Source: Incurvaria masculella
Lineage: Eukaryota > Arthropoda > Insecta > Lepidoptera > Incurvariidae
Assembly (NCBI GenBank): GCA_946894095.1
Contig: OX335662.1
Location: 14,030,001-14,094,000 of the forward strand
Direction: 5' to 3'
Length of the DNA: 64,000 nucleotides
Part shown: piece by piece, positions 44,101 to 55,800 of the stretch
How the letters are laid out: every line of letters begins with the position of its first letter
Numbering within the stretch: the first letter of the stretch is position 1
Translations under genes and position numbers: made by a program
The notes under the pieces: generated by a model
Told to the model about the DNA's origin: nothing
Seen by the model: only the letters and a program-made list of their open reading frames with translations
The model's database searches: none

Positions 44101-45285
44101 ATGATATTTTCACTCACTAACTACATTAAATTAACTAGAAGCTAGAACTCGCATAAGTAAAACAGGTACAGTTAATACACTCTCACTGCCTAAAACATTA
44201 AAATTTGTGTAAAACGGTATTCGGAATCAACATACCATCTCATCAGTAATTCTTTGCAAATTTTTTCGGACCTTCCTCTTAAAATTTACACTTTTAACAA
44301 GTTTTTTTAAAGCCATCCTTTACAATCACCAATATATGTACTTTAAGTTCATAAATGGGCACTTCCCGCAGGCGCAACTGAATCGATTTTCAAACTACTA
44401 GAAGGTTACAAAACAGCGCAAAAGGTTTAAAATTATGTTATAAGGCACTTGTTATAAGCACCTTGAAGCTCTTTTCTCAACTCTGAGAGCATGGCTTACT
44501 CCTGGGAAATGCTACAGGGTTCTGAAAAAATATGCTATTTACGCATAGACAAATAAATAAGGTTATATTTAAGTCCTAATAAAGTTGTACAAATGCGCAT
44601 AAAGTCGTGTATGAGGCATTTTCGTTTCAAAAATAACTAATTTATGGCCTCTTTACAACTCTTTACAACTCCGCAAAATAGACAAGCACGACGCTATTTT
44701 GACCTCTTGGAAAAAGCTTTTAGGTGAAACATAGAACCATAAGGCTGCGAGACTAATAAGCTCTGAATATTACTTATTAGTTAAAGACATTCTAAAGTAG
44801 AACCTTTTTCAGACTAAAAGTCATTTTTGGAAACTATACCGTTCGAAAAATATTACTTGGGTAACTGACTGAACGAACGTAGGTACGAGTACTGTTTTGA
44901 CAAAATCCCACTATACTCAGGACACAGTGATCGATGTAAAAGGCGTTACACGTCAGAACATGACACACGATTCGATGGAAATGTGGTGTTCCACTATGGT
45001 GCCGCCATCGCCAGCTCCTCCGCCCCGTCGCCGTCGGCGTGACGTGAGAGTGGAAAGTTAGCGCAGCCTGAACGACATTTGTATTCAACGGACACAAAGA
45101 GAAACACCTTTGACATCGTTTCATTCTAAATCATCACCTTCAGTACTTTGCTATAAAGTATACCAGGCAGCAACCTATTGGTTTTACAAACTGAAACCCA
45201 CCTCTAAATTATTAGATTCCACTCCTTCCTAATATTTCACGGCACCTTAGAGCTGGATGGAAAAAATGTACTATTTTCATCAGTC
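44101..45285. other. Intergenic stretch with one small GC-rich spot
   Basis: A GC-rich patch at 44995-45055 (ccatcgccagctcctccgcc) stands out, but no frame continues into supported exons. Confidence 0.3.
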
Positions 45286-45289
45286 CATT

Positions 45290-45520
45290 CAAATATAGAC
45301 AAACACACCACATGGTACAAAGTTGCCATCCCAGGACCTTCGTTATATTGCACGGCTACATTGAACCATTCATCGGGCGGAATCACAGCTTATGTTCATG
45401 CCGGGTAAAATAACCGTACCACCTGCAACCTACCACCTACCACCTAGGTACCACCTACTCAGTAAATAAGGAACGGAGACCTACAGTTTTACGCGGACTC
45501 CTTTACGAAACCACGAGCGA
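45290..45520 (-). repeat. SINE-like element, reverse orientation
   Basis: It has caaagttgccatcccagga, ttgcacggctacattgaacc, several cctaccacctac repeats and cggagacctacagttttacg. Confidence 0.55.
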
Positions 45521-46129
45521 CAGGAGAATAAATATTTGATAGGTCCGTTTCACCGTATAATAATACGGATCTACGTTTCCTCGTTTCAACTTCAACTTCA
45601 ACCTACCGCACTCCTCTTACGTTAGTTTAAAGTTGGAGCTAGCGGGACTGACATGTCGACCAGCGTGAGCATAATATGAAGACGTCACGAAGAAGACGTG
45701 TACTAAGACGAGTCTTGCGCTCGGTCTTGCGTCAAAAGTCCTACTCTACATGGAAGGTAGTGACGCCATAGGCGGCGGGCATTTTAGTAAAAATCTGACG
45801 CGGCGCCCTACCTACATACATTTTATTCTACTTACCTAATTTCTCGTGGCGGTTCGATAAATTTAACCGCAAGACTTAGGGTCATTAACCCTTCGTTAGA
45901 TATGTGTCGGAGGCTTATGCAATAATCAGGATTTCTATACAAAGCCTAGGCGTTTGCGATTAGGCCGGCAAATGGAAGAATATAATAAAAATATTGCATT
46001 TGGCTGGAATTTATCAAGCGTTGACTGCAATGAGTAAAGATTAAAAACATATTGCCGTCGTCACCAAAATCGTCTTTGGCATCAGACGCTAGAGGCACTT
46101 AACTAAATATATTTTTTCGTATTACGCCG

Positions 46130-46400
46130 CCAGTACGTAACCAGGGGCCAATGCAATGGCCACACGAGACGTGACGACATCAAACTCTAACCCAAGAAAA
46201 CATTTAATATCTAACCCGGGTTTAGCAATCGATAAAAAGATGGTCGAAGAGGCAATTAAAAACTGTCCGTGTTTTCCATTCTGTTCAATGTATCCGTGCT
46301 CATAAAGGATAGGTCTTGGCGGGGCACCTAATTCCTTCGCGAATCTGGTGTATTTGGCTGATATCATTGTGTAGCCATCCATGTCAGGTTGCATAAAAAA
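46130..46400 (+). repeat. SINE-like element near the metalloprotease promoter
   Basis: It contains taacccgggtttagcaatcg, gatggtcgaagaggcaat, actgtccgtgttttccattc, ggtgtatttggctgatatca and atccatgtcaggttgcataa in forward order. Confidence 0.7.
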
Positions 46401-46708
46401 ACACTAGGTTATGTATCTAGCCATCTTAAATTTCAATTGGCACGATTTCTGCGTTTCGCGACCTAACCCCAATAGGGTAATGTAAAAATAGGGGATCGAC
46501 TATCTGCACTGAGGAAATCCCAGTAATGACGGCGACTCGTTGAGACGAGTCTGCGCGTCGACCACGTGGCTGCAGCCCATCACAACCGACACATGCGTAG
46601 TTAATTGATGCAACCGCAAAAAACCATTCGACGTCACAGCGGATCCCATGGAGCACTGCCAGCCGGGACACAGCTTCAGCACTTTTCACTTTCCTCATGT
46701 ACCTACGG

Positions 46709-46716
46709 TATTTATA
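46709..46716 (+). promoter_or_regulatory. TATA-like box of the metalloprotease gene
   Basis: The sequence tatttata (in cggtatttatacagc) lies 30 bp before an initiator-like acagtc near 46739. It lies about 110 bp before the predicted ATG. Confidence 0.5.
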
Positions 46717-46823
46717 CAGCAGGATGCTTCGGAAGCAGACAGTCGATGCTCGCTCGCTCAGGACTAGTGAACGTTAGCTTTAATTAGTATTGTTCATTGG
46801 TCCTAACTTGATCGACACGCAAA

Positions 46824-49800
46824 ATGGCAGGTGGTGCAGTTCTGGCAGCCGCTGCCCTGTGTCTCTCGGTATTGCCTTCCCTCATCGTCGGACCGGCTGA
46901 GTCCAGGGTTCTGAGTGAGTATTGCAGCTTTAGACAAATGATGTTTCGTCTCGTTGTTCATATTCCCCTGATTGCACCAACTCTAGCTACCTGAAATCCG
47001 ATAGTTAACTTTCGATTACATTGCATATTTATGTGGTGTAACCGAAAGATAGCTTTGGGATTTTGTTGCTGGAGGTGGTGCAAATGGGCGATTGTCGGCT
47101 ACATAGTTATCTTCGAACAATGTATTTCTTTCTAGGTGAAAATCACCTTCAAATTGAAGTTTCAATTTGTTCTAATAGCGATCAAAAACATCTGGACACA
47201 ATCTTCCAGTGATATTTGCGATGCTCTATTTTTTTAAACAATTTACCTCCCAAGCCCAAAATTGGAGATTTTATCCAACTTGTCATCAATGATATTAGCT
47301 TAACACACACGATGGGCTTTCCTTCAGAGAAACTGATTAGTTTTAGGAACGCCAATAGTTATGGCGCCGGGGATAAAAAGTCGTGCAAAGAATTGAGTGT
47401 ATTGTCCTGCAGCCGTTTCCGGAGGATGCCAGGAGCAGTTCGCTCCTCGCGCCCGAGTCAAGCGACAGGCGGCCGCGCCCCTGTACATAGAGCTGGTGCT
47501 GGTGGCAGACCACAGCTTTTTCCTCCACCACGGCGGAGACCTGGCCAGCATCCAGCGCTACTGCCACGCTGTCGCTGAGCACGTGGACCGGGTGGGTTCC
47601 AGCGTCGCAATAACTCAAATAAATAGCATCCCTGACCTTCCTAGTTACCATTAGGACCACCCTTATAAATGCATTAGATATCTGAAGTCTGAGAAGAAGG
47701 AGAGCAATCGGAGCTTGGTTGTAGATCTCTCCTCATGGAGAAAATATGCAACGAATAAGTGAATTAATAAATAATGAATACTCATGTCGCATTTTTTCGC
47801 AATATTAAAAAAAACAATATACAGCAGTCACAATTGTTCTGGTACTAAGGGATTGTTTCGCTAAAGTATTAAAATTTAAACTCAACCTAAACATTCATGT
47901 GAACCAGAAATGAAACCACACACAAGCAAAACATGAAACAATGTTTTAATAAAAACTGTATTATTAAATAAAAACAAATTTAAATACCTATCGTGTTTAT
48001 AAGAATTAAAACGTGCTAAAACTATCAGCCGGATCCAGAGTTGGCGGACTAACTTTTTAATGCGCCGGACTAAACCGGTTTTTGTATGGTTAGTCTGGTG
48101 CTAATCTCGTACTAACTTTTAAGATAATTCCGTATGCAGTGAAAGTCCCGGCACACATTATGAGTGCATTAAAAACCACAAGCTCTCAGCATCCTTTGTG
48201 GTTTTCCTCTTAGATGTTTTCCGGCGACAAACTTTCCTTTTGATAGGTGGGACATAACACGTGGAGGCATTTGGTCGCCTCATTCCATTCCTTGGTGATG
48301 GGATCCTCGTAAACGGATTCAATTTGTGCAGACTGGCCTACTGCAACCGTCATGTATGTTTTGAGTTCCGATCTACTTTTGCTCAACGTTTGAAACGTTT
48401 ATAAAGAATAAAAAATACTTTTTTCCGTTTCCTCTATCACAACCTATGATGATATCATAGATGAGGCCAGTCTCTCCAGTGTCTCCACAAAGCTAAAACT
48501 CAATACATCACAGGTGTACGCCTCGCTCAACATACGCGTGGCGCTCGCCGACGTTGTGGTGTGGAGTCGAGGAGACGAGATGGACGTCGTCTCCGACGCA
48601 AACGTCACGCTGCGGAACTTTGCGCAGTACCGCCGCAGCAGCCGGACCCTGGCCGCCATCCCGCACGACAACGCTCACCTCCTCACGTGAGTCCCTTTAC
48701 CTCACTCAACATACGCGTGGCGCTCGCCGACGTTGTGGTGTGGAGTCGAGGAGACGAGATGGACGTCGTCTCCGACTCCAACGTCACGCTGCGGAACTTT
48801 GCGCAGTACCGCCGCAGCAGCCGGACCCTGGCCGCCATCCCGCACGACAACGCTCACCTCCTCACGTGAGTCCCTTTACCTCACTCAACATACGCGTGGC
48901 GCTCGCCGACGTTGTGGTGTGGAGTCGAGGAGACGAGATGGACGTCGTCTCCGACTCCAACGTCACGCTGCGGAACTTTGCGCAGTACCCCCGCAGCAGC
49001 CGGACCCTGGCCGCCATCCCGCACGACAACGCTCACCTCCTCACGTGAGTCCCTTTACCTCACTCAACATACGCGTGGCGCTCGCCGACGTTTTGGTGTG
49101 GAGTCGAGGAGACGAGATGGGCGTCGTCTCCGACTCCAACGTCACGCTGCGGAACTTTGCGCAGTACCGCCGCGGCAGCCGGACCCTGGCCGCCATCCCG
49201 CACGACAACGCTCACCTCCTCACGTGAGGTGAGTCCCTTTACCTCACTCAACATACGCGTGGCGCTCGCCGACGTTGTGGTGTGGAGTCGAGGAGACGAG
49301 ATGGACGTCGTCTCCGACTCCAACGTCACGCTGCGGAACTTTGCGCAGTACCGCCGCAGCAGCCGGACCCTGGCCGCCATCCCGCATGACAACGCTCACC
49401 TCCTCACGTGAGTCCCTTTACCTCACTCAACATACGCGTGGCGCTCGCCGACGTTGTGGTGTGGAGTCGAGGAGACCTACAGCCATTCACTCGCACACTT
49501 CATCTTCCAGAATGTTTACGTTTAGATTACTCGCATTGTGAAATAAAACATTATTTGTTTGCGATCAAAGCAACTACTACTGAAATCATTTCTGGTCGAT
49601 GAGTTTCTTACGTCACGTCGTCGTCTACATGTATTTTTCAATTTGTTTGCTTACAGAAAAAGGGGTTTCGACAAAGGAACTGTCGGCATGGGCTACGTAC
49701 TGGACTCTATTTGCGCCCACGACTGGTCGTGCGGAGTGCTGTTCGCGTTCGACGAGCCGGCGCGAGCAGCCTCCGCGCTCGCGCACGAGCTGGGCCACAA

Positions 49801-52800
49801 CCTCGGCATGCACGACGAGAGAGCCGCCGGCCCGTGCAAAGCCTCGTGCGGGTCGCCCGCGGGCTGCGTCATGGACACCGGCGCGGGCGACGCCTGGTCC
49901 GACTGCAGCCGGGAGGTCACAGAAAGATACTTCGGGCTTGGCCATAGTTGTTTGAGGTTAGTACTCTGATCAATGCGTCCGGCCTTTTTAAAATTTTCAT
50001 TAAAAATGCGGGTACCTGTAGGGTTCGGAACCCATAAAAAACTGTGATTTAGACTAGAGGTAGCCTGGTTCCAGCGCATTGAAAGGAAAATGGTCGAAGC
50101 AGCCATGAATTTGTTTTTCTCCCAGCACAAATAAAGCGAAGGTCTTTTATGGAGAAGGTCCACACACAGGCTTATTCAGAGTTAGCGAACTAAATTTTTG
50201 GATTTATTAGATAGGTCTAAATTGACTTAATAAATAATAATAAATAATAAAATAATCTATAAAAAATAAACTAAATTGGATAATCTCCGGTTCGTCGATA
50301 CAAGACTTTGAGCGACTGATTTTTTTTTATTTGTTAGGAGAATTAATAGAGTTAGACAATTTCGCACAAAGAAGATAAAATTTTACAGAAAAAGGGGTAA
50401 GACTATTTCCAAAAACAATTCTCACATTAACATAAACATAGAATTAGCACAAATACATTATATCTTACATCTATATGACTGTTAGAATGTTAACTCCTTC
50501 ATGGGTGCTCGTTGATGTTTGGCTAATGATGTTTTTGTTAAACAGAAACCAGCCAAGAAAGTACTTCCAAGTATCCACGCCAGAGATACTGCCACCGCCA
50601 CCGAGGCAATCCTCCATCTTGCCGTCAGCGTGGGGAGTCGACAGTGATAATGACATTCTGGCCTCAACGTCTATAGATCTCCACGTGTTGCTGGTCATGG
50701 ATGAAACGACGACACGCCGTGAGCGAACGCAGCGTGGGAATACCGAAAAATATTACGGCCTGTCTCTCATCAAAGCTGTCAATTATGTACGTAACTACCA
50801 AGATCATTCTCATTGCACCCTTGTGACCGTATTGTACCCGACGCACGTGAACTTCTCAATCAAGGGGTCTTTATGTTTTCTTTCAGTACTTTACCCCTCT
50901 CGGCGTCAAAGTGCACTTGACCGATACAGTGTCCCTGAGCCTCGACCTTGAAAGCAGCATCGTCGACGTCCGGTCCGTTAATAGAACGCTGGTTAACTTC
51001 CGCAACCACATGCAAGATCAGCGCGACACGATGCCCGATCAGTACCACGTCGCTATATTGATGTCGTAAGTATCCTTAAGTACTCATTGCAATTTATTTG
51101 TGTGCAGACTGGTCTATATTGCGTATGCCTATATCTACTACATGAGTTGGCTCAGGGTTTCGTGCGTCGTTAGACGCCTTAATCAATAAATGGAATAAAT
51201 CAATCAATAAAAAATAAATCAACATTTGTTTCACGTCAAATCTCTGTTTGAATTTCCCAAGAGTTTCGCGAATTCATTTGCATGGTTCTGCTGCAAAATC
51301 GGATGCACGAGAACGGTAGCTTGCTGCTCCAGTTAACTGAACATTACTGTAGCAATAGCCTAGTGGCGACGGGAATTACCTGGCATATCAGAGGTCCGGT
51401 TCAAATCCCCGCCCCGTTTAGGCCCCCTTCCCCTAATAGGTGGTAGGTTTTAAGCCCGCCGGGTTGGTACTATCGCATTGTATGAAAAGATGCTCGAAAC
51501 GAAGTCGACCTCTGAGCGCGGTTGTGTTCTGGATGGGTGACCATTTTCTACTGCTAAGGCTGGCAGTGGTTCGGATTCTACGGCAAACTGTAGGTCCGCT
51601 TCCTTACTTACTAGGTGGTAGGGTTAATCCCGCCCCGGTTGGTACCATCGCATGAATGGTAACAACCGGGTTGGTACCATTCATGGTCGAAGCGGCCGAC
51701 GGCCGAAGCGAACGATGGTCGAAGCGGCAATGAAAATTGTCCGTGTTTTCAATCCAGTTCAATGTAACCGAGCAATATAATAAAGGTCCTGACATGGCCA
51801 TTCGTTCCCTGTGGTGTGTTAGGCTAATTTCTGACGTTCAAGGTATTTGATATGCATGTATTTAAAATCCGCCGTGAAGCAAGGACACATTAATTGAATT
51901 AAGAGCTCAGTAAAAAACTACTTTACGAATACACTGCAAGGAAAATCCTTGGAATAAGCGACGTACTTGCTTAGTGCGAAAAAATATATTTACTTCTGAC
52001 TTTCAGTTTGGTATTAGCCATCCATGTCCAGTTACATGAAAAAAATGAAAACGTCGTATTATTCACAAAAAAGGAACGCCGTCTACGTTTCACAAGACAC
52101 AAGCACAACTGGGTCGTCGTGGATCGGCGGCGCGTGCAGCGCCGGCCACCAGGTCGGCGTCGTCTCCACGGGCCAGCGCGCGCGCAGCGTGGGCATCACG
52201 CTGGCGCACGAGCTGGCCCACCTGCTAGGCCTGCGCCACGACGGGGACGCGGCGCCCGCCAGCGGCTGCCCCGACCGCTCCGGCCGACACATCATGGCCT
52301 CGGTCATCGGAGACCACACCGACCCCCGACTCTCGCGCTGCAGCGTCAACGCCTGGAACGACGGCCTCAAGACGACGTTCGCCGATTGTTTGAGGTGCGT
52401 ATCGACCGCTTGTGCCTACAGAATCCCATTTATTCTGGGGTTACTTTAAAATTACTCTTAAAATACATGGTTACTTAATAACAACACACTCTTCTGAATA
52501 GCCGTATGATGAGAAAACTAGACTCTCCAAATAAACCTTGTAGCGGTGCCCATTAAGGCGCTAGTACTAGCCAACTACTCGCGCCATACAAATGCACTTT
52601 TTAACAATTGTAATAATATGTAGTGAAACGCTTCAGCAAATCCAAATAGAACTCCAGACTGATAATGGATTGTAAATTTTTTTTTATTCCATCATTTATT
52701 TTAATAATAATAAAAATAAAAAAGTTGATTTTTCTCATTACAAATCTGAAAGTAATTCGATTTCTAGATATAAGCAAAAACAGCATATATGCATAAACAA

Positions 52801-55800
52801 AAAAATCCATTTGCTTTTAGATTTCTACATTCAGTCAAAAAAGTTCGGAAATGGACACCGTTTCCGCAATGTATTTTGTATAGAAAAAGGAAACATACAT
52901 TAACGAAAATAGGTTGATTCCTAGACAAGGAATCATATATTGTAAGACTATATTGTAAGTTAACTTGGGGTGCCTCGTCTAACTTTGCGATTTGGCTAGT
53001 ACCAGGGCCTTAAACTATGAAAAAATCTCCTCCATGGGCACCGATTGTGGAATGGTCCCCATGACGCTGGCTGCCTTCCCCTCTGCACGGCCAGGCTGAT
53101 GCGCTGGAGGAGGAACGGACGATTCGCGCAGCCTGTTACTCAACTCGCTCAACAATAACTGACTTTAAATACTTTACCTTTTTACATGCATGTAAGGGGA
53201 CTGCGATATTTTTTTGCGACTTCATAACGATTTCAAACGGCATCACCGTAACCGGACTTTCACCCACACATCGACGATGGTTTCGCACAAATTTTCCTTT
53301 TAAATGCCTACTACTTGTCAACCATTCAGTAAATCTAAAATATCTGACCACTTGTCACTGGTGCCACCGACAGATTTTCACATTCAAAGAGAGCATCAAA
53401 CGACGAAAGCAACGAGGTTGGAGACTTGGCTTCCAACACTGCGATTACGGAGAAGTTAGTGGTTGTGAGAGTACTCCTCGTTGTCGGCGAGTCCACCTAC
53501 AGGAAGTACGGCGGGCAAGAATACTGTAACAGACTCATGCAGACTGTTCGGACTGTGAGTTTAAACCTTGCATTTTTATTTATAATAATTACTAACTAAC
53601 ACTAATAAACAGCGAATGGAAGTAGAATCCGCACAAAACATCTCCTTACCTATACGTAAAACGGCATCATCGTAACCGCCACACATTGAACTTTACCCCA
53701 AATATTTTTTTCTTACAAATACCAATAGCTGCTCTGTGGCGTTTACTGTAATGCGATCTCATCTTGCATTCCTGTCGGTCTTCTAAAATATTCAGTAATC
53801 AACCATCAGCAGCCGGCGGTATCGGTGGCAGATGACAACGAAAGGCTAGATTCCTTTGGGAAGGAGACGGTCGTTAAAATGAAGAAGACGATATTTATAA
53901 AAAAGTTTCCATTCGAAACTTTTTTTACAAACTCGGCAATATTTCACATGTAAAACTGTAGATCCCCTAACAGGTGGTAGGTTTAAGCCTGCCCGAGTTG
54001 TTACCATCGCATTAGATAAAATATGGGAGAAGAAGAAATTGTCTTTAGAAGTGTTCGTACGTGCACTTGGACATACATTTCGATGCCTGGCCTTGAGTCG
54101 AAAACTTTCGAAGAGTGTGTACCTATGCAGCGGGGTCAAATATGTAATAACTCCATCTATGGTGCAGTGCCTGAGACCTGGTGTCTTCGAGTACACCTAA
54201 TATCGGATATCGGCAAAAAAAACTAGAAATCTGTCGTTGCTGCTTCTCTCTGCGCCGCCTATTACTTTGAAGCAGCTCAGTGCATACGCCTGGTTCGACC
54301 AACTAGATTACTTCTTCGCGCGTGGGCTTCCAGGTCGCGACCTGTACTTAATAGAGCTTGCGGTTCTTTCGCAGTACTACTTGGCGCTGGGCATCGACCT
54401 GCAGAGGGCGGGCGTGAAGTACGTGAACAGCTACGTGGAGAAAGAGCTCGTGAACGCAATGTCAGCGAGCAGCACGCTCAAAGCTTTCAATAAGTTCGCG
54501 AGCAAACTGCATCACGCCACCAAAGAACAATTCCACATCGCAGTACTTCTCTCGTAAGTATATATAAGATAAAAATGCACCAATACTCCATAGTCAAAAA
54601 CTCAGTAACTATTTAAAAACAACCTAGGTATGTAACTATATCTCCCGTGGGCAATGTAGCAGTTACTTGGCATGTCGTATACCGGGAAAATGAAACTTCC
54701 AAAACTGTTCAATAGTGTTTACAATTCTTCCAGGGAGCACTCTTACCCTTACATCAACAAGGGCGTCGCCGACAGCCGATACACGATCAAGGGTCGCTCG
54801 ATCCCCGGCGAAGTGTGCCGGCCCGAGTCGGGCAACGCGATCGTCTCCAGCGAGCAGCGCTCCGAGGCACTGACGGCGCTCACGCTCGCGCACGAGCTGG
54901 GCCACGTGCTGGGCATGAGCGACGACGGCAAGCGTGTGGAAGGCGTGGCGAGCTGTCCCAGCGGCGGGGGCGGCCGCATCATGAGCGGCTCGCTGCGGGA
55001 CGACCTCGTCCCCGACTGGTCCGAGTGCAGCCGGGATACCTGGAGGACTTTCTATATGAGCGATTCCGCGCGGTGCCTCTGGTGCGTACCCATCGCTACT
55101 ATCATCTAAATATCTTTGATTGTATGTAATTCACAGCAGGTTACCGTCACTCACAGCAACGACCGTTGGAGTAACCGTATCGAGTAAACGTGGGAAGACC
55201 ACCCGCCTGGTGGGACGTGCGTCGGCGGAAAGCAGTGATTCCGTACCGCTGAGGGCCGGGAGGACTGGAGAAAAAATGGAGAGGCTATGTCCAGCAGTGG
55301 ACGCAAAGACTCTGACTGACTGACACAGCAATTTCATTTTCTTTGCTCATCCAGCAGATACGTCATATTGATCGATTGTTAAGAAGTGAAGGGATGTAAG
55401 ATCGCTTCATCAATCCTTATGTTTTATCTCAAAGGAATTTTTGAATGACGGTTAAATATTTCACAATGTATGGAGCATTCAAGGTAACAAAGAAAAGACG
55501 TTTTAATTAAATAGACATGGATGGCTTACCACACCCACCGTATGATATTAGCCCAACACATTCTAAAATACATAAGTTGCCATGACAGGACCTTTCTTTT
55601 ATGACTCATTGTAAACTGGATGGAAAACATGGACACATTTTCATTGTATATCGACCATTTTTTCATCAAACTCGTTAGTGAAAGGAGATCTACAGTTTTA
55701 TATAGGTTTCATACCCTGGGACGGCTCGCATAGTTACGAAATGCACTTGTCCAACTCAGAAAGAAAGTGGTGCATGAACCATAAAAGTTCACGCTTAGAA

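Noticed and set aside
48554..49541. Series of overlapping ORFs of 60-164 codons
   Set aside because: They arise from reading the 179-bp exon repeat in shifting frames. They carry no start or acceptor of their own.
52008..52478. 156-codon ORF in another frame over the module 2 catalytic exon
   Set aside because: It gives an Arg/Pro-rich product with no motif, while the other frame has the HELAHLLGLRHD zinc site.
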